From contig OX359202.1 of assembly GCA_947172415.1 (NCBI GenBank), positions 1,242,501 through 1,306,500 of the forward strand: a DNA stretch of 64,000 nt, given 5' to 3'. Every line of letters starts with the position of its first letter. Position 1 is the stretch's first letter. Under the pieces are notes generated by a model. That model had not been told where the DNA came from, made no database searches, and saw only the letters and a list, made by a program, of their open reading frames with translations. The stretch is from Chondrosia reniformis (taxonomy: Eukaryota > Porifera > Demospongiae > Chondrillida > Chondrillidae). Below, piece after piece: positions 1 to 13,000 of this stretch. The translations under genes were made by a program, and so were the position numbers.

Positions 1-1080
1 ACCCATGAGGGCCAACTTCCATAATAATAAGGCTTTCTTAGGTTAGACTTTGCTCTTTGGGCACACCACAAGTTAAATAAATAATAATCCAATTCAATGA
101 TAAAACTGCTTCTGAATACATAGATAATGTATCAGTTGGGGTCATTGCAATCTTTCAATAGACTCCACGTTTACCGATGAGGGATGGAAACCCAATATAT
201 ATAGCTGTCTGACACAGTGGAGAAGAGAGTTCTACACACATCCAAAGTTTTATCTATACTTTACATATATTCTACATAAAGGCTGTCTTATGTCAAAACT
301 TCTGTTCAAATATATAACATGCATGTACATACATAAAGAGTGACAAATGTATAATTCAATACATATGTCCATATACAATACGCATCATAAAAAAGGTAAC
401 GTTAATAACTTTTAACTTTTTTACTGTTATCAGTTAAAGGTTAACTCTAAACAGTTAAAAGTTAACTTGTAACGGTTAACCATTAACCTTTTTCTGGTAA
501 ATATTAACGGTTAACAGTTTTATGATAACGATTAGCCGAAAAATGTTAACCTCTAACTGGTTAACGTTACCTTTTTATGATGCGTACTGTATGTCTCCTA
601 TTCCAGAGGATTCGCTATTGGGTCTAGTATGCAGCTAAATCCAATAAATGAAGTTATTTGTTAATATCATTTGTAAATAACTAAATTAAAGGTCTTAAAA
701 GTGGAAAATCAACATACATTGTAGCTGGTATAATTTCACACTTTTTGGTGACTGAACTTAAATAGTGAAAACAGAAAACCTGCAAAGGCTAACTTACACA
801 TGTGGTATGGAGCACGTACATAGTTAACTGTATTAGCTACAGTAACTTCTGTTATGTAAGTGCTTCTATATATACAGTGAAAACCTTTACTAACCCACAG
901 CTGTTTAGGTCAAGCAAAGATGACTAATTAACCATTACATTGGAATCAACCATTCGTTCATTTATACTAGCAATTTGGTGATGAATTTTAAAAGTGTTTG
1001 AAAAAGGTGTACCATTTTATTTAAAAAGGAATATTTAACCGTATATAGCATTCAGTACTGCACTAGCCTACTACACAAAC
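1..1080. other. Left edge: pecanex intron or downstream sequence
   Basis: No exon could be placed here with confidence. The last pecanex exon I can support ends at 1081 in phase 2, so the gene's 3' exons should lie further left, outside the window or undetected here. The stretch holds a diverged copy of the hammerhead-bearing repeat around 175-240 and a fold-back element at 376-589. The rest is AT-rich sequence. Confidence 0.4.
376..589. mobile_element. Fold-back MITE-like element rich in GTTAAC
   Basis: The ends are inverted copies of each other: ACGCATCATAAAAAGGTAAC near 380-402 against its reverse complement near 563-586, with one extra A in the left arm. The interior is made of many inverted GTTAAC / AACGGTTAAC motifs. 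There is no coding capacity. It looks like a non-autonomous DNA element or a pure hairpin; no clear target-site duplication was seen. Confidence 0.6.
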
Positions 1081-4000
1081 CTTCTGCTAATCCCCTGAGG
1101 AACTTGTGAGAAGAAGGCCCTCCTAGCAGCCAAGGACAGTGCAAATGCCAGCGTAACAAAGAAGGAATCCCGACTTACCTATGAGTGAGAGAAACAATTT
1201 ACAAGAAAACCAATGATCATAAAATGAGTATCAATTAGAATGGAGAACTAAAATGAGGAACTAATTTGAATGGCTACACAATAGTTAATTACTACCTATT
1301 GAGATGACCTATTGAGACATTCATTGTATGTCTCTTTTGAGGTTGTTTTGTGATATGCAGCTGCTTGGTACGTACAGTATGTACAATAATATGATTGACA
1401 AGAAAACATAAAACCAAAAGTACATAAAAGATAAGAGTTTGCAACTGCTTCTAAAAATGTCATACAAGCTACAGATGTGCAGTTTACACTCGTATCTCTG
1501 ATATCTCAACTAAATATCTATAACTATGGCTTTACCTCCTTGTGCATATTGTGCTTGGTACAGACTTTTATGAGTGGATAAAACTCGTTCATAAAGTTTG
1601 TCTTCTTAATTCCATCTGCATCACTGTTGAAATCAACTAGAAATGGTCGATTGTCCCCAAAGGTCACCCAGCCATCTACATAGCTTAGGTCACTGAATTC
1701 AGCCATCGCCTGTTGGAGAGATTCATCTTGAAGCCAGGTGTTGATGTGTTTTGACTTTGAAAGCTTAAATATAACACTCTACGTAGTGGAAATGTAATTT
1801 AAAAGATTGAATTATACATGCATAAGCCATATACATACATATAGTTACATAGCTGATTCATGTACCTACGTATACATACTGTATTTTGAAGTAGTAAGGA
1901 CTGTTTATTGCAATCATTACAGCAGTCAGTGATTTATTGAGCATCAATGTCAATGACATATACTCAACAGGCTTTGATATTTTGACCTGGAGGTCTTCAT
2001 TAGCAATTAACTTGCTGATGAAGCTATCCTAGTCAGCAGTAAATCTACAACTCTATTATAGCAGCACAATTACAAAATGTATTTACCTGGACAAGATAAG
2101 TGAGATAACCTTTACGATATTCATAGGAGTTAAACATGAGAGAGAGGACATTTTCTACAATGCTGTATCCTTTGAGAATGTAACAAGACGAGATGACTTC
2201 CCACGCAAACCACCTCTGCTGGACTGCAGAGTTGAAACTAAGAATTCCAGGTATCTTACAGCAATCACAACACAGACACCCTTCACTGTCAGCAACCGAT
2301 TCCGTGATAGCCTCCACCTCTCTTTGATGACAGTACGTACCTGAGAATTCTAGTCCTCTCAGTTGAAAGGTGACAAATCCATTTCCATATTCAATGACAT
2401 GAACCAAAGCATTCAGCTTATCTGAAGTCAGTAGGAAGAAGTCTCCGGCCGTAACCCTCCCCCACCTGCCCATGTGCAAATCTCCACATAGTTCCTTCTG
2501 AAGGACCCAAGTGAGGTGCTCATAGTAGAGAGAGTCGTACTGATCCTGGTCCTGACCTGTTTATCAAGATATAGTTATGATGCATATATACAATGTATGT
2601 ACATGCATATTGTGGGAGATACTGAAACCACAACTATTTCTACTGCACAATTTAAAATCATGACAAGGAAAAAAGTGAAAAAACAATTGTCAGAAATAAA
2701 TTGTACAGTGGTATATGGGCAGTCAGTGACACATCAACCTACTCCTCTGCAGTTTGTCCAACTGTAAACCAAGTCTAGTATTCCTGTTATCGGCTCTCTT
2801 TGTGCTAAAACAAAAGAACATGCAGTGAAACAGAAGCTTAGAGAGAGACACCCCTAGACACTCCCTCCCACTTGAATCCTTACTTGTAGTCTTTCTCCCA
2901 AAACTTGACTGGTCTCATGTACGAGAGAAGAAAGAGAGTACTGGCGCTAACTGGATTGACAGGAGCATTGACCACTGCTCCGGCCAGAGTAAGAAAGAAA
3001 AGAAGTGGAGTGTCTGACACGTCTGTTAAGGAAATGTGGAACAAATACGTATCAAAGTAGCACTATGAACTAAATAGATAGAATTTTCAATGGAATATTC
3101 CTCTTCAGCAAAACTGGTCTACCAGCGGTACTGATAATAACTACATACTGATTCACTGAAAAGCCAATGGACATACGTATGTATTTCCTTTTTTCTTTTT
3201 TCTTTTCTTTTCTATATACTGTTCCAAAAGTTTGAAGAGCACTATGATACTGAGCTGAATATTATGTATTGTGGGGATTACAAAACACATCCTATAATTA
3301 CCATCTCTGCACTGCATTACATCAGACAACGTAAGCACTTATCCATGTACTCTCCCTTACACATCCATTGCACACTCACACAGCAAATGCAACACTTGTA
3401 AAAGTACTGATAAAGTGCGAGAATGTGTAGCACATACAAAGTAGGAGGGGAGGATACGGGGAATGAGGAGGGGCTGAATGATGACATGCTTGACGGAGCT
3501 CCAGGTGGCATTCCAAGGTGCAATGTAAACGGAAATGAACCTCATCTTCAACAACAAATCATAAAACTACAAAACCAGAAATATTTCATCAAAAAAACAA
3601 CTTCATAATATAATTGTCTACATTCACCTGTTTGGGAAAAGATGATTACGAACCCAATCAAAGAAAAACATAATGGACATGTGATGTCATTTCATACAAA
3701 TGAAATATTGCACAATGATAGCGAAACTTATGTAATATCATGACGGTGCAATATATACATGTTTATCAGAAATGGAAAATGTTACTCAACTCAACTGGGA
3801 AACTCCAGACAACTAATGCTTACCTTGTAAAAAATAATGGACATTATGAAGTAATCAAGGGGAAATCCCTCAGCCAAGTGGGCATAATCAAAGTTAAAGA
3901 AAAGCACAGTCAAGATCAGCAACATGTGTTGACGTGATAATTCCCCAAATGCATGCCTGATTATCTTTAGTCCTGTCACTGATATTACCAGAGCCGCACC

Positions 4001-7000
4001 GCTATAAACATGAGAAACAGGACGACACATGAATAATCTAACACAACATTTTTCTTACATGCTACATCTACTTTAGAGTAAAGGCCTATAGGGAACTAAA
4101 CTAGTGAGAGCTTTGGATGAGGATACAAGATGTTTCTTCTTCTATTTCTCTGATTCTCACTGGGCCAGACAGCTGTTTCTGGGAATTCCACCCTTCATCA
4201 GTGACCCTGGGACATGCAAGTTTGATGTACTGTAGATGATACAAATCTAGACTGTGGAGTGCCGACGTACAAGACTCCAAACACACAGATCATCCTAGGT
4301 GCCGCCAGGTGAAGCCCACTGATGAAAATGAGTGGGTAACAGATGTTCTTCTCAATAAACTGAGACAATAGAAGAATCTTCTCCACAACAGTAATGGACG
4401 GGTCATCTGAAGTGAGTAAGAGAGGAGGAGTGTATGTTCTAGGGAATCATACAGAACATAAAGAGTCATTACTGGCAATGAAATATAATTGCTGAATGCA
4501 ACTTAAAAACTAAAGCCTTCTCAGGGATCATTTGCAGATTATTACATTGCAGACAAGATATCTGTCAATCAATCAATCATTTGTTCAGCTCTTCTCCTCA
4601 GTAGGAGGTCGCCGTAAGTATAGTAGTATACTTGAAGTGATAAGGGTTGTTTGTTGTGATCATGATTTAATCCAGAGGTATTATTGAGCAACAGCAACAT
4701 TAATTATTGATAATAGGACGTTTCAACCCGTAGGTCTCCATCAAAATGAGGAATGGTTGTAAGTAGTATACTTGAACATAATACTAGGCAACAGAGCATT
4801 TGGCTAAACTAAAGTTGACAATGCTATGATTGCTTGCGTGGAAGTGGTAAACTCACTTGAGTATTCATAGAAACCATACTCGGCAGCTTTGAGTATCGGC
4901 TTAGCAATGCACAACCACGGTGTCTCCTTCCTCAGATGAGGCAGAACATAATGGTTTAGCATGCCTAAAACGGCCGTGATCCCACAGACGACATAGTGAA
5001 GATAAGGCTACAAGAGAATAGAAATGACTTTATACCATCATCAATATTTCAGAGTATTTAGCAAGGGTGGCAAAATGATGATAATAGAAATGAAGGGGGG
5101 GGAACATATTTAGTGCACCAATGTTCATTCTGGCACATACGTATATAGCATATCACATTTGTCATTTTCAAGGGGGGGAGGCAAATTTCCCCCTCGCCCC
5201 CTCCCCCTGAAAGAAACCCTGAATCATGCAAAACAAGTAGGTAGATGTTAAGGACATATCATGGACACATGATAATAGCACTGAAATGATCTGCATGGAC
5301 AATTTAATACACAGCCAGTCAAATCAAAGCAATACTTCACCTCTGACAATCTTTTACAAAAAATCAATTCCAAAAAAAGGAAAATTAGCTTGGCATTAAT
5401 TTAGTCAGACCATTTCAGTGTTACGTACATACGTACACATGGCATGTATAAGGATTCACAAAAGATCAAAAAAAAGACAAAGATTCCCCGGGTCACTGAT
5501 GAAGGGTGCAATTCCCAGAAACAGCTGTCTGGCCCAGTGGAACAAAAGAAGAAAGAGAAGACTCCTGTATCCTCATTCCAAGCTCTCACCAGATTTAGTT
5601 CCCTATAGGCCTTTTAATTTATTACAGAGTAGGCATAGCATGTAGCAAAATGGTGTACTAGATTATTCGTGTACACTATAATGTATAATATAGACACAAC
5701 TACACTAAACAGCCATACACCAAATACTAATTATAGTATTATACTCACCTGGGCTACACAGAACACAGTTGATAATGATAAACCAGCCACTATCAGAAAT
5801 ATCAGGGAGCAATATATCAATTCCTGTAGTAGACGCACTTTCTAAAGAATTGAAAAAAGAATACTATAAATTATACATAAGAAACTCAAAGAAGATCAAG
5901 AAAAAGACAAATATTCCCAAGATTAAATTTAAAAAGAAAACAAAGATTCTTTGGGTCACTGATGAAGGTTGGAATATTCACAGAAACAGCTGTCTGGCCA
6001 AGTGGAGAAGAAGAAGGAAAAACTCATGTATCCTCATCCTTTTTGGCTAAATTTTGTCCCTTGTAAATCAGACTAACCTGGACACAACTCACCCACATGT
6101 GAAGGGGTTAACAGGAAAGGGGGAAGTGAGATAGAATAGATGTGTAGCTGCTAATTACAGATGATGAAACAGGTGGTATAAAATTTATAAAATATATGTT
6201 ACCATATATAGTTAACACAAGTCACATCTGTATTCCATTCACTTCCATATATGGAAGTTTGGAAGTTTATGGAAGTGTGGGAATATATGAATTAGAACAA
6301 TTAAGTAATCATGCGAATCAAGGTATTTTTCAGCAATAAGGAATTCTGTGTATTTCATTTACTTATCCTCAAAACTACGGATGGACACAAACACTTCATT
6401 ACACATGCAATATGGTGTGTATACGCTGTGTGATTGAACTATGATATGCATTGTAGTGATGATTCGTTCCATTCCAACCAACTATGTACTGATTGGTACA
6501 CCAGTTCCCATTGGGTTACCAAGGAGATTTGCATAATAGTAGCTTCTTTGATCTGAAGGATAGTGTTGCTTCCTACGTACATCTCCTTTACGAACCCTTA
6601 GGAACTGGTGAATCACATTCAGGCCTAAGTATTGATAGCTGTTGGGAGCACGTCACTAAAGTACCAATGGATGTGGTCGAAATGTTAGTATTGATTTATT
6701 GTGATCTAGTTGTTGGAACTGAACGAATCATCACTACAATGTCTGATAGCCTTTGACATGCATTCTTAGCATAGATTAAATACACACATAAATTTCCAAT
6801 ACCATGGTACGGTAGTTTGATTGGTAATTAAAATGCATCATCAACACAAGTATTAACAGAAATTGAACAGACATACGCCATCTTAACACCTAACACATAC
6901 TCACCAGAGCAGTTCTATATACATTTTCAAGGGGATCTTGTGTTTCATCCTTCTGTAAGAGTTTCTTCTTGAACCTTTTAGACAGTATTCCACTTGAACA

Positions 7001-10000
7001 CGCCTTTGTGCATAACATACCACACCCATAATCCAACAGGTCCCTTTAGATGAAGAAAGACAGAGATATCTTGAAGTAAGAATTAAGGTAGTCACATACG
7101 TACGTACTGTAGAGATATATATATTAAAAATGTCCTCATCACAAACTGGATTTAGGGGAGGGGCATTTAGGGAGGGGCATTTAGGGAGGGGCATTTAGGG
7201 AGGGGCATTTAGGGGAGGGGCATTTTTCCTCTTGATTAACTTTGGCATGATTTCAACATAGGAATGACTAGTTATGCAACTTAGAGCTAAGGATAGTCAG
7301 TCAAGATCAACCATGTGGTTTCCATACATGCTTGCTCCTCCTATGTTGTTTGGAACCTTGGTTTTGCCTGCCCCCCTCCCTCCCTCCCTCCCTCCCCCCC
7401 TCCCTCCTCCCTCCCTCCCTCCCTCCCCCCCTCCCTCCTCCCTCCCTCCCTCCCTCCCCCCCTCCCTCCTCCCTCCCTCCCTCCCTCCCTCCTTCCCTCC
7501 CTCCCTCCCTCCTTCCCTCCCTCCTTCCCTCCCTTCCTCCTTGAAACATTTACTAAATCCTGCACTAATTGGGTACATCTATACATGTGTTGGCAGCATT
7601 TCAATTCCGACTATTTTGGTGAAAGTAGAAATAATTGTGCATCTGACCCTTCTGCTGATGTGAAGCGTAGAAAATGAAACAGTTTATGTTACTTTATGAA
7701 AATTATAAACAAAGTCCCAGTGACATAAGCCAGTCCCCGAATTCCCAAATATCCTTCATCTTTTTATTATAGTGGCAGGGCTGCATAGAGGAGGGCGAAA
7801 TTGGATTGATTTTGCCCCCCTCCCCATAGACTTTTGGGAACCCCCTAAACTGCTTCGATACCCTCATATCACTGCCCCGCCCTAAATTTTGAAAATTCTA
7901 ATTTTGCCCCATCTGGCCCCAAGTTCTGCATACAGCCCTGCTGTGGGTTACATGTACAGACAAATATAGATTAAATGATGATTCATGGAAGATACAAGCA
8001 ATCTTATTTTATGTAATAGAATTCTATTAACTGACTATTTATTTATAACACTTGACAATGATAATTATACAGCCAGACCCTTCCCTAATGGCTTCCTAAC
8101 TGGAAGCTGGAAAGGGTCTGGCTATGTGGGACTACCACCACAGCAATTGAGGATACAGACATGCATACTGTGATGAATGTAACTCACAAGTACAGTCTAT
8201 AGTTGCTGGTCGCTCGACTTAAGTGAAAGGCAACAGCAAAGAGAATACCCAGGAAGAAAGAATAGCCGACATTCACTTCATTGGTACACTTGATTCTAGG
8301 CCCAGGACATCCACCTCTATGGCAACTGTTGCCATGGAGAGACACTCCAGATGGGGGGAGGTATGCACTTAGAACTCCAAAGCCAATTGCCCATAGGACG
8401 ACTGAACAGAGCACACTCCTTCCCAAAGCAAATAGCGATGAAAATACACTTGTAGCAGCTGCAGGGACAAAGGGTCAAAGTTCAATAAATACGTACATTG
8501 TAAGTTGCAATAGACTACATGCAATCTGAATAAATAAATAATTAAATAATTCATACGGCTCCTGGGAGAGTCATGTGAACCAAATGCCATTTTAAGGAGA
8601 TTCAAATTTAGAAAAACTTTAATAAGGCCTGTTTTCTGGTAAATTGAGGGCAAACTTCAAACTAAAAACAGATGGACTGCACTAAAGGTACATTGGTGGC
8701 ATGAATGTACATGTTCAAATTGCCACAGCAACAAAAGACTACGTAGCATGTTCAGGATATCAATTCAGAGGTGGCAATCAAATTCTTTAATTACACTGTA
8801 TAATTGAGTAATGATGAAACAATTTATTTTACAAATTTACACATTCACAGAGGCCAGCTGGCTCAGGGAATATTGTGGTGCAGTGCGGCTGAAGAACAAA
8901 GAGATTTGTATCCACATTCAAATTCCTGTGTGTTCGTTTCCTAGTTGAAAGGTCATGCTTCTTGGGCGGAGCTTTGTGTTTTATTACTAATGATCTCAAC
9001 TCCATATAAGGACATGGATTTGGTAAATATTTGACACTCAATAGTAGGTAATGATTCATGATAGGGTTTCCTTGCTGACCTCAAAATGGGGGGAAACCTA
9101 CATATTTTTGTTGAGTCATCAAAAGCATGCATGTTAATCAGTTCAAAGACCAACCGGTAGCCATTTTCCAATCAAACCTACCACTCACAGAAAGGAAAGG
9201 GCAGAATGCGATAATGTCTTACTCAAGATGGCAAAGCAACAAGCAAACAATACGTAAACAAAATGATAGCAAATCTCTAACTTGGTCCTCTTTGTGAGGA
9301 CCAAAATTTATCCATAAGAGAGGCTATGAATATCATTAAAAATGTGGTCAACAACTTCACAAACAAAGAGCAATTTAGCTCCTACAAGACCCTCCTACAT
9401 GTAAGAATTGTAAAGGACAGTAGGAAACATCCACTGGTGCTAGCTGTAAAGTAAAGGGTTGAATTATAAAGAAATGCAAGGACACCTAAAGGTTGAATAT
9501 AATAACCAGCCATTCCTACAGGAAGTCTTTACTACCTGATCAAGTCATTACGTAAAATCATCATATCAGCGTAGGCATACAAATATGTAACACACACAGA
9601 TACTATGTGACCTAATTCTTTCCTACGCAGCCAGATAAATAAACTACATACATCACTAGACTTAATCATGCCAGGTCAGCTGAAACCATAAAACAAAATT
9701 CTAGAGATATTTACATGCATCCAATACGTATTAAATAAAAAATAATTCACTGAAGCAGACATATATGTAGATGGCCATTCTTGCATACACACATGCAAAA
9801 ATGATATCGCAGGCTGTATAATCCAAGCGGCAGTAAAAGTTAGGTCGGTATACGCAATGGTTCAATATTCTAGTTTTCATTTGGGTATTTCCACATAATT
9901 TGCAATGCAAAGAAGCCCTTATTGTATACATGAATACAGCCCATTCAACCCTGAGAAAAAAACAGCCATAATACATCAGTGTGATTTTACACAAGCAGAA

Positions 10001-13000
10001 TCTGTTGATAAATGGGATGGGAAATATGTAACTGTCCTACGTACATACAGTGCTTTTTGGGTCAGTTGTCCAGAGCGGACATTACAATCGGTAATTGCAA
10101 AGTTGTCGCCGCATGCATGGTGACGTCATTCTAGTGGAAAAGTTTGTCTGGACAACCTTGAGGACAAACATGGAAAGTAGATATTTTTAGGTATAGGAGG
10201 GATTATAAGATGGGGAGTAAGGTTTAAGCAATGTACAGGCATATACCCCCCCTTCCCCCTAAATGCCCCCCTTCCCCCTAAATGCCCCCCCTTCCCCCTA
10301 AATGCCCCCCCTTCCCCCTAAATGCCCCCCCTTCCCCCTAAATGCTCCCCCTCCCCCCTAAATGCCCCCCCTTCCCCCTAAATGCCCCCCCTTCCCCCTA
10401 AATGCTCCCCCTCCCCTCTAAATGCCCCCCCTCCCCCCTAAATGCCCCCCCTCCCCCCTAAATGCCCCCCCTTCCCCCTAAATGCCCCCCCTTCCCTCTA
10501 AATGCTCCCCCTCCCCTCTAAATGCTCCCCCTCCCCTCTAAATGCTCCCCCTCCCCTCTAAATGCACCTCTGACTTATAAAAGAGAAGCTGCATGATATG
10601 TCTTTTAGGAAGGTTCATCTTTGGTCTTTTGAGTGTCTACAGATGCAGTTTGTTCCTTGAGAATCGGACATTTGGACGCTAGGGGTCTTCTTCAGCGACT
10701 GATGGTGTCTGCTTACTGGTGAAACAAACTGCATCTCTTGATGCTCAAAAGACTAAAGATGAACCATCTCAAAGATAAGCATGGTGCAGTTAGAAGAAAT
10801 CCTTATCATCCATATGTGTTCATGCACTATGTGGTGAGTACATGTACAGTTTTTCATTACCTGTTCCTCCGAATATGAACATGTCAATCTGCTCACAGAA
10901 CCAAATGACAAAAGTGCTAACTTGAGGGAAAATCCCAATGGTGTATATGATGGGATAAAACAAGATCACAACTGAAAGAGAGAGAAAAAGTAAATAAACT
11001 ACATGTATCAATGAATGGATGGATGGATGGATGGATGGATGGATGGGTTGATGAATGGATGGATGGATGGATGGATGGGTGGATGGGTGGATGGGTGGAT
11101 GGGTGGATGGGTGGATGGGTGGATGGGTGGATGGGTGGATGGATGGGTTGATGAATGGATGGGTTGATGAGTGGATGGGTGGATGGGTGGATGGGTGGAT
11201 GGGTGGATGGGTGGATGGGTGGATGGATGGGTTGATGGGTTGATGAATGGATGGGTTGATGGGTGGATGGGTGGATGGGTGGATGGGTGGATGGATGGGT
11301 TGATGAATGGATGGATGGATCGACTACTCTAGTACGGAAGGGATTATAAAATGTTAGTTCAAGCAAATGCCATATAATGTACTCACTGCACATGGCATCT
11401 CTTGCTCCCATCAGAGCTTTCTCCATGCTCAGGTTTATACCATAGACACACAGATAGCCTCCAGGTTGTCCCCACGGAGGAAGAAAAAGAGACATTAGTA
11501 GAGCTATGCTGCCAAACACAAGGATGTACCATGCTCTACTCGTTGCCAGGTACTTGTTTACATCCTATACAGTGAAACAAACATTTGAGAATACGTACAC
11601 ATAAGTACATATTGTAAAACACTACATTATCATTTTGACTGTACCCCATGGACCCACTTGTCTCCCGAGGAACACAATGAAACTGGAATGAACCAGAGTC
11701 TCCCCCTAGCCACTCCAAAGGATGGCCGAGCCATAGACAGCTGTTTCGTCCTTATTAGGACTCATCAGTATAGCATACAATGGAAATCTGAGTGGCTAAT
11801 CTACTTAACAAGTACTCCCAAGGCTAAAAAGCTTGTGATTTCCTTATCAGCAGATATGGCGTATAACCAAAAACATGGCTGACCGCTAAATAAAAAATAT
11901 AGCTGATTTTAAGATCTAGTGCTGATCTTAAAGCATAATCTAGTATCAAAGGATGATGCTTGTGTTACACATGTACACTACGTATATCTGCAGGCTGAGG
12001 AAGAAGATAAAGAAATAAGAATTAGGAAAGTGAGGGCAACTCACAGCAGTAGGGGAAGCCGGATCATTGGAAACACTCTACAGAAAGTAGGAAATGATCT
12101 ATAAATAGTAACACATTTAATCTGCGAGACCTTTTGAATTCCCAAATTCCATTAATTATGAAACCTTTCATTATAGCAAGTTCACACACAAACTAGCGCC
12201 ATTGTGTTGATAAAACCAGGAAGAACACCTACAATGTAGTGATGTCATTGTAGGTGAATGTACTTTATAACTTTATAGTGAAATTGTAAATGTTTACAGG
12301 TATGTACATGCACGCAAGTTTCATTCATTACCACAGAACTATTAATTTATTTTCATCAAATAGACTATTTATATTGTATATATTGTATATACGTATGTGT
12401 GTACACATTTCATTCCTACTCCTGATTCCTACGCTCATCTTATAGATCTATACATATATACTCCGTTGCTGGGGCAACCAAGGCAAAATATATTCCACAA
12501 CTGAAGTACAACTATAATAAGAGATACTTCGGCCTCTTATTATAGTTATACCATGCCGAAAACTCAGTAAACGCCTATAAGCTTGCGTTGTCCTGCAAAA
12601 ATGCAAGAAAAGCCTAGGGACGGAGTGTATAACAGTTATACAATATCACTAATACATATACGTATAATATACATATAATACAGTTCATATGCATTTATTA
12701 TATTGTTTCATTTAATTTGCAAATTAGGGCATTTGGGAAGCTTAAAATAACCCAGCTTCATTTCCTTTCGTCTTCAATTTTTTATAATTTTGAAAATATA
12801 AGAGACTAGCAAAGGGAGGAGTAATTTAAATGCGGGAGGGAGGCAGCCGCAAGAATACATTTGGCCAACTTTGCTTGCATGCAGCTTACGTAATTATATT
12901 ATATTCCTGATGTTAGTGAAGTCAGATCTATAGTGTGAACTCCAATTAGTGATGTCACATTGCCGATATACATATTTAGGATTTTGTACCTAACACATAT

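Noticed and set aside
7274-7677. Pro/Ser-rich and Gly/Glu/Arg-rich reading frames on both strands
   Set aside because: They are generated by the CCCT/CCTCC tract in an intron; every frame is open because the repeat lacks stop codons.
10917-11519. 200-residue Thr/His/Pro/Ser repeat protein
   Set aside because: It is the GGATGGGT minisatellite read through, fused to a true pecanex exon (11387-11564) in another frame context.
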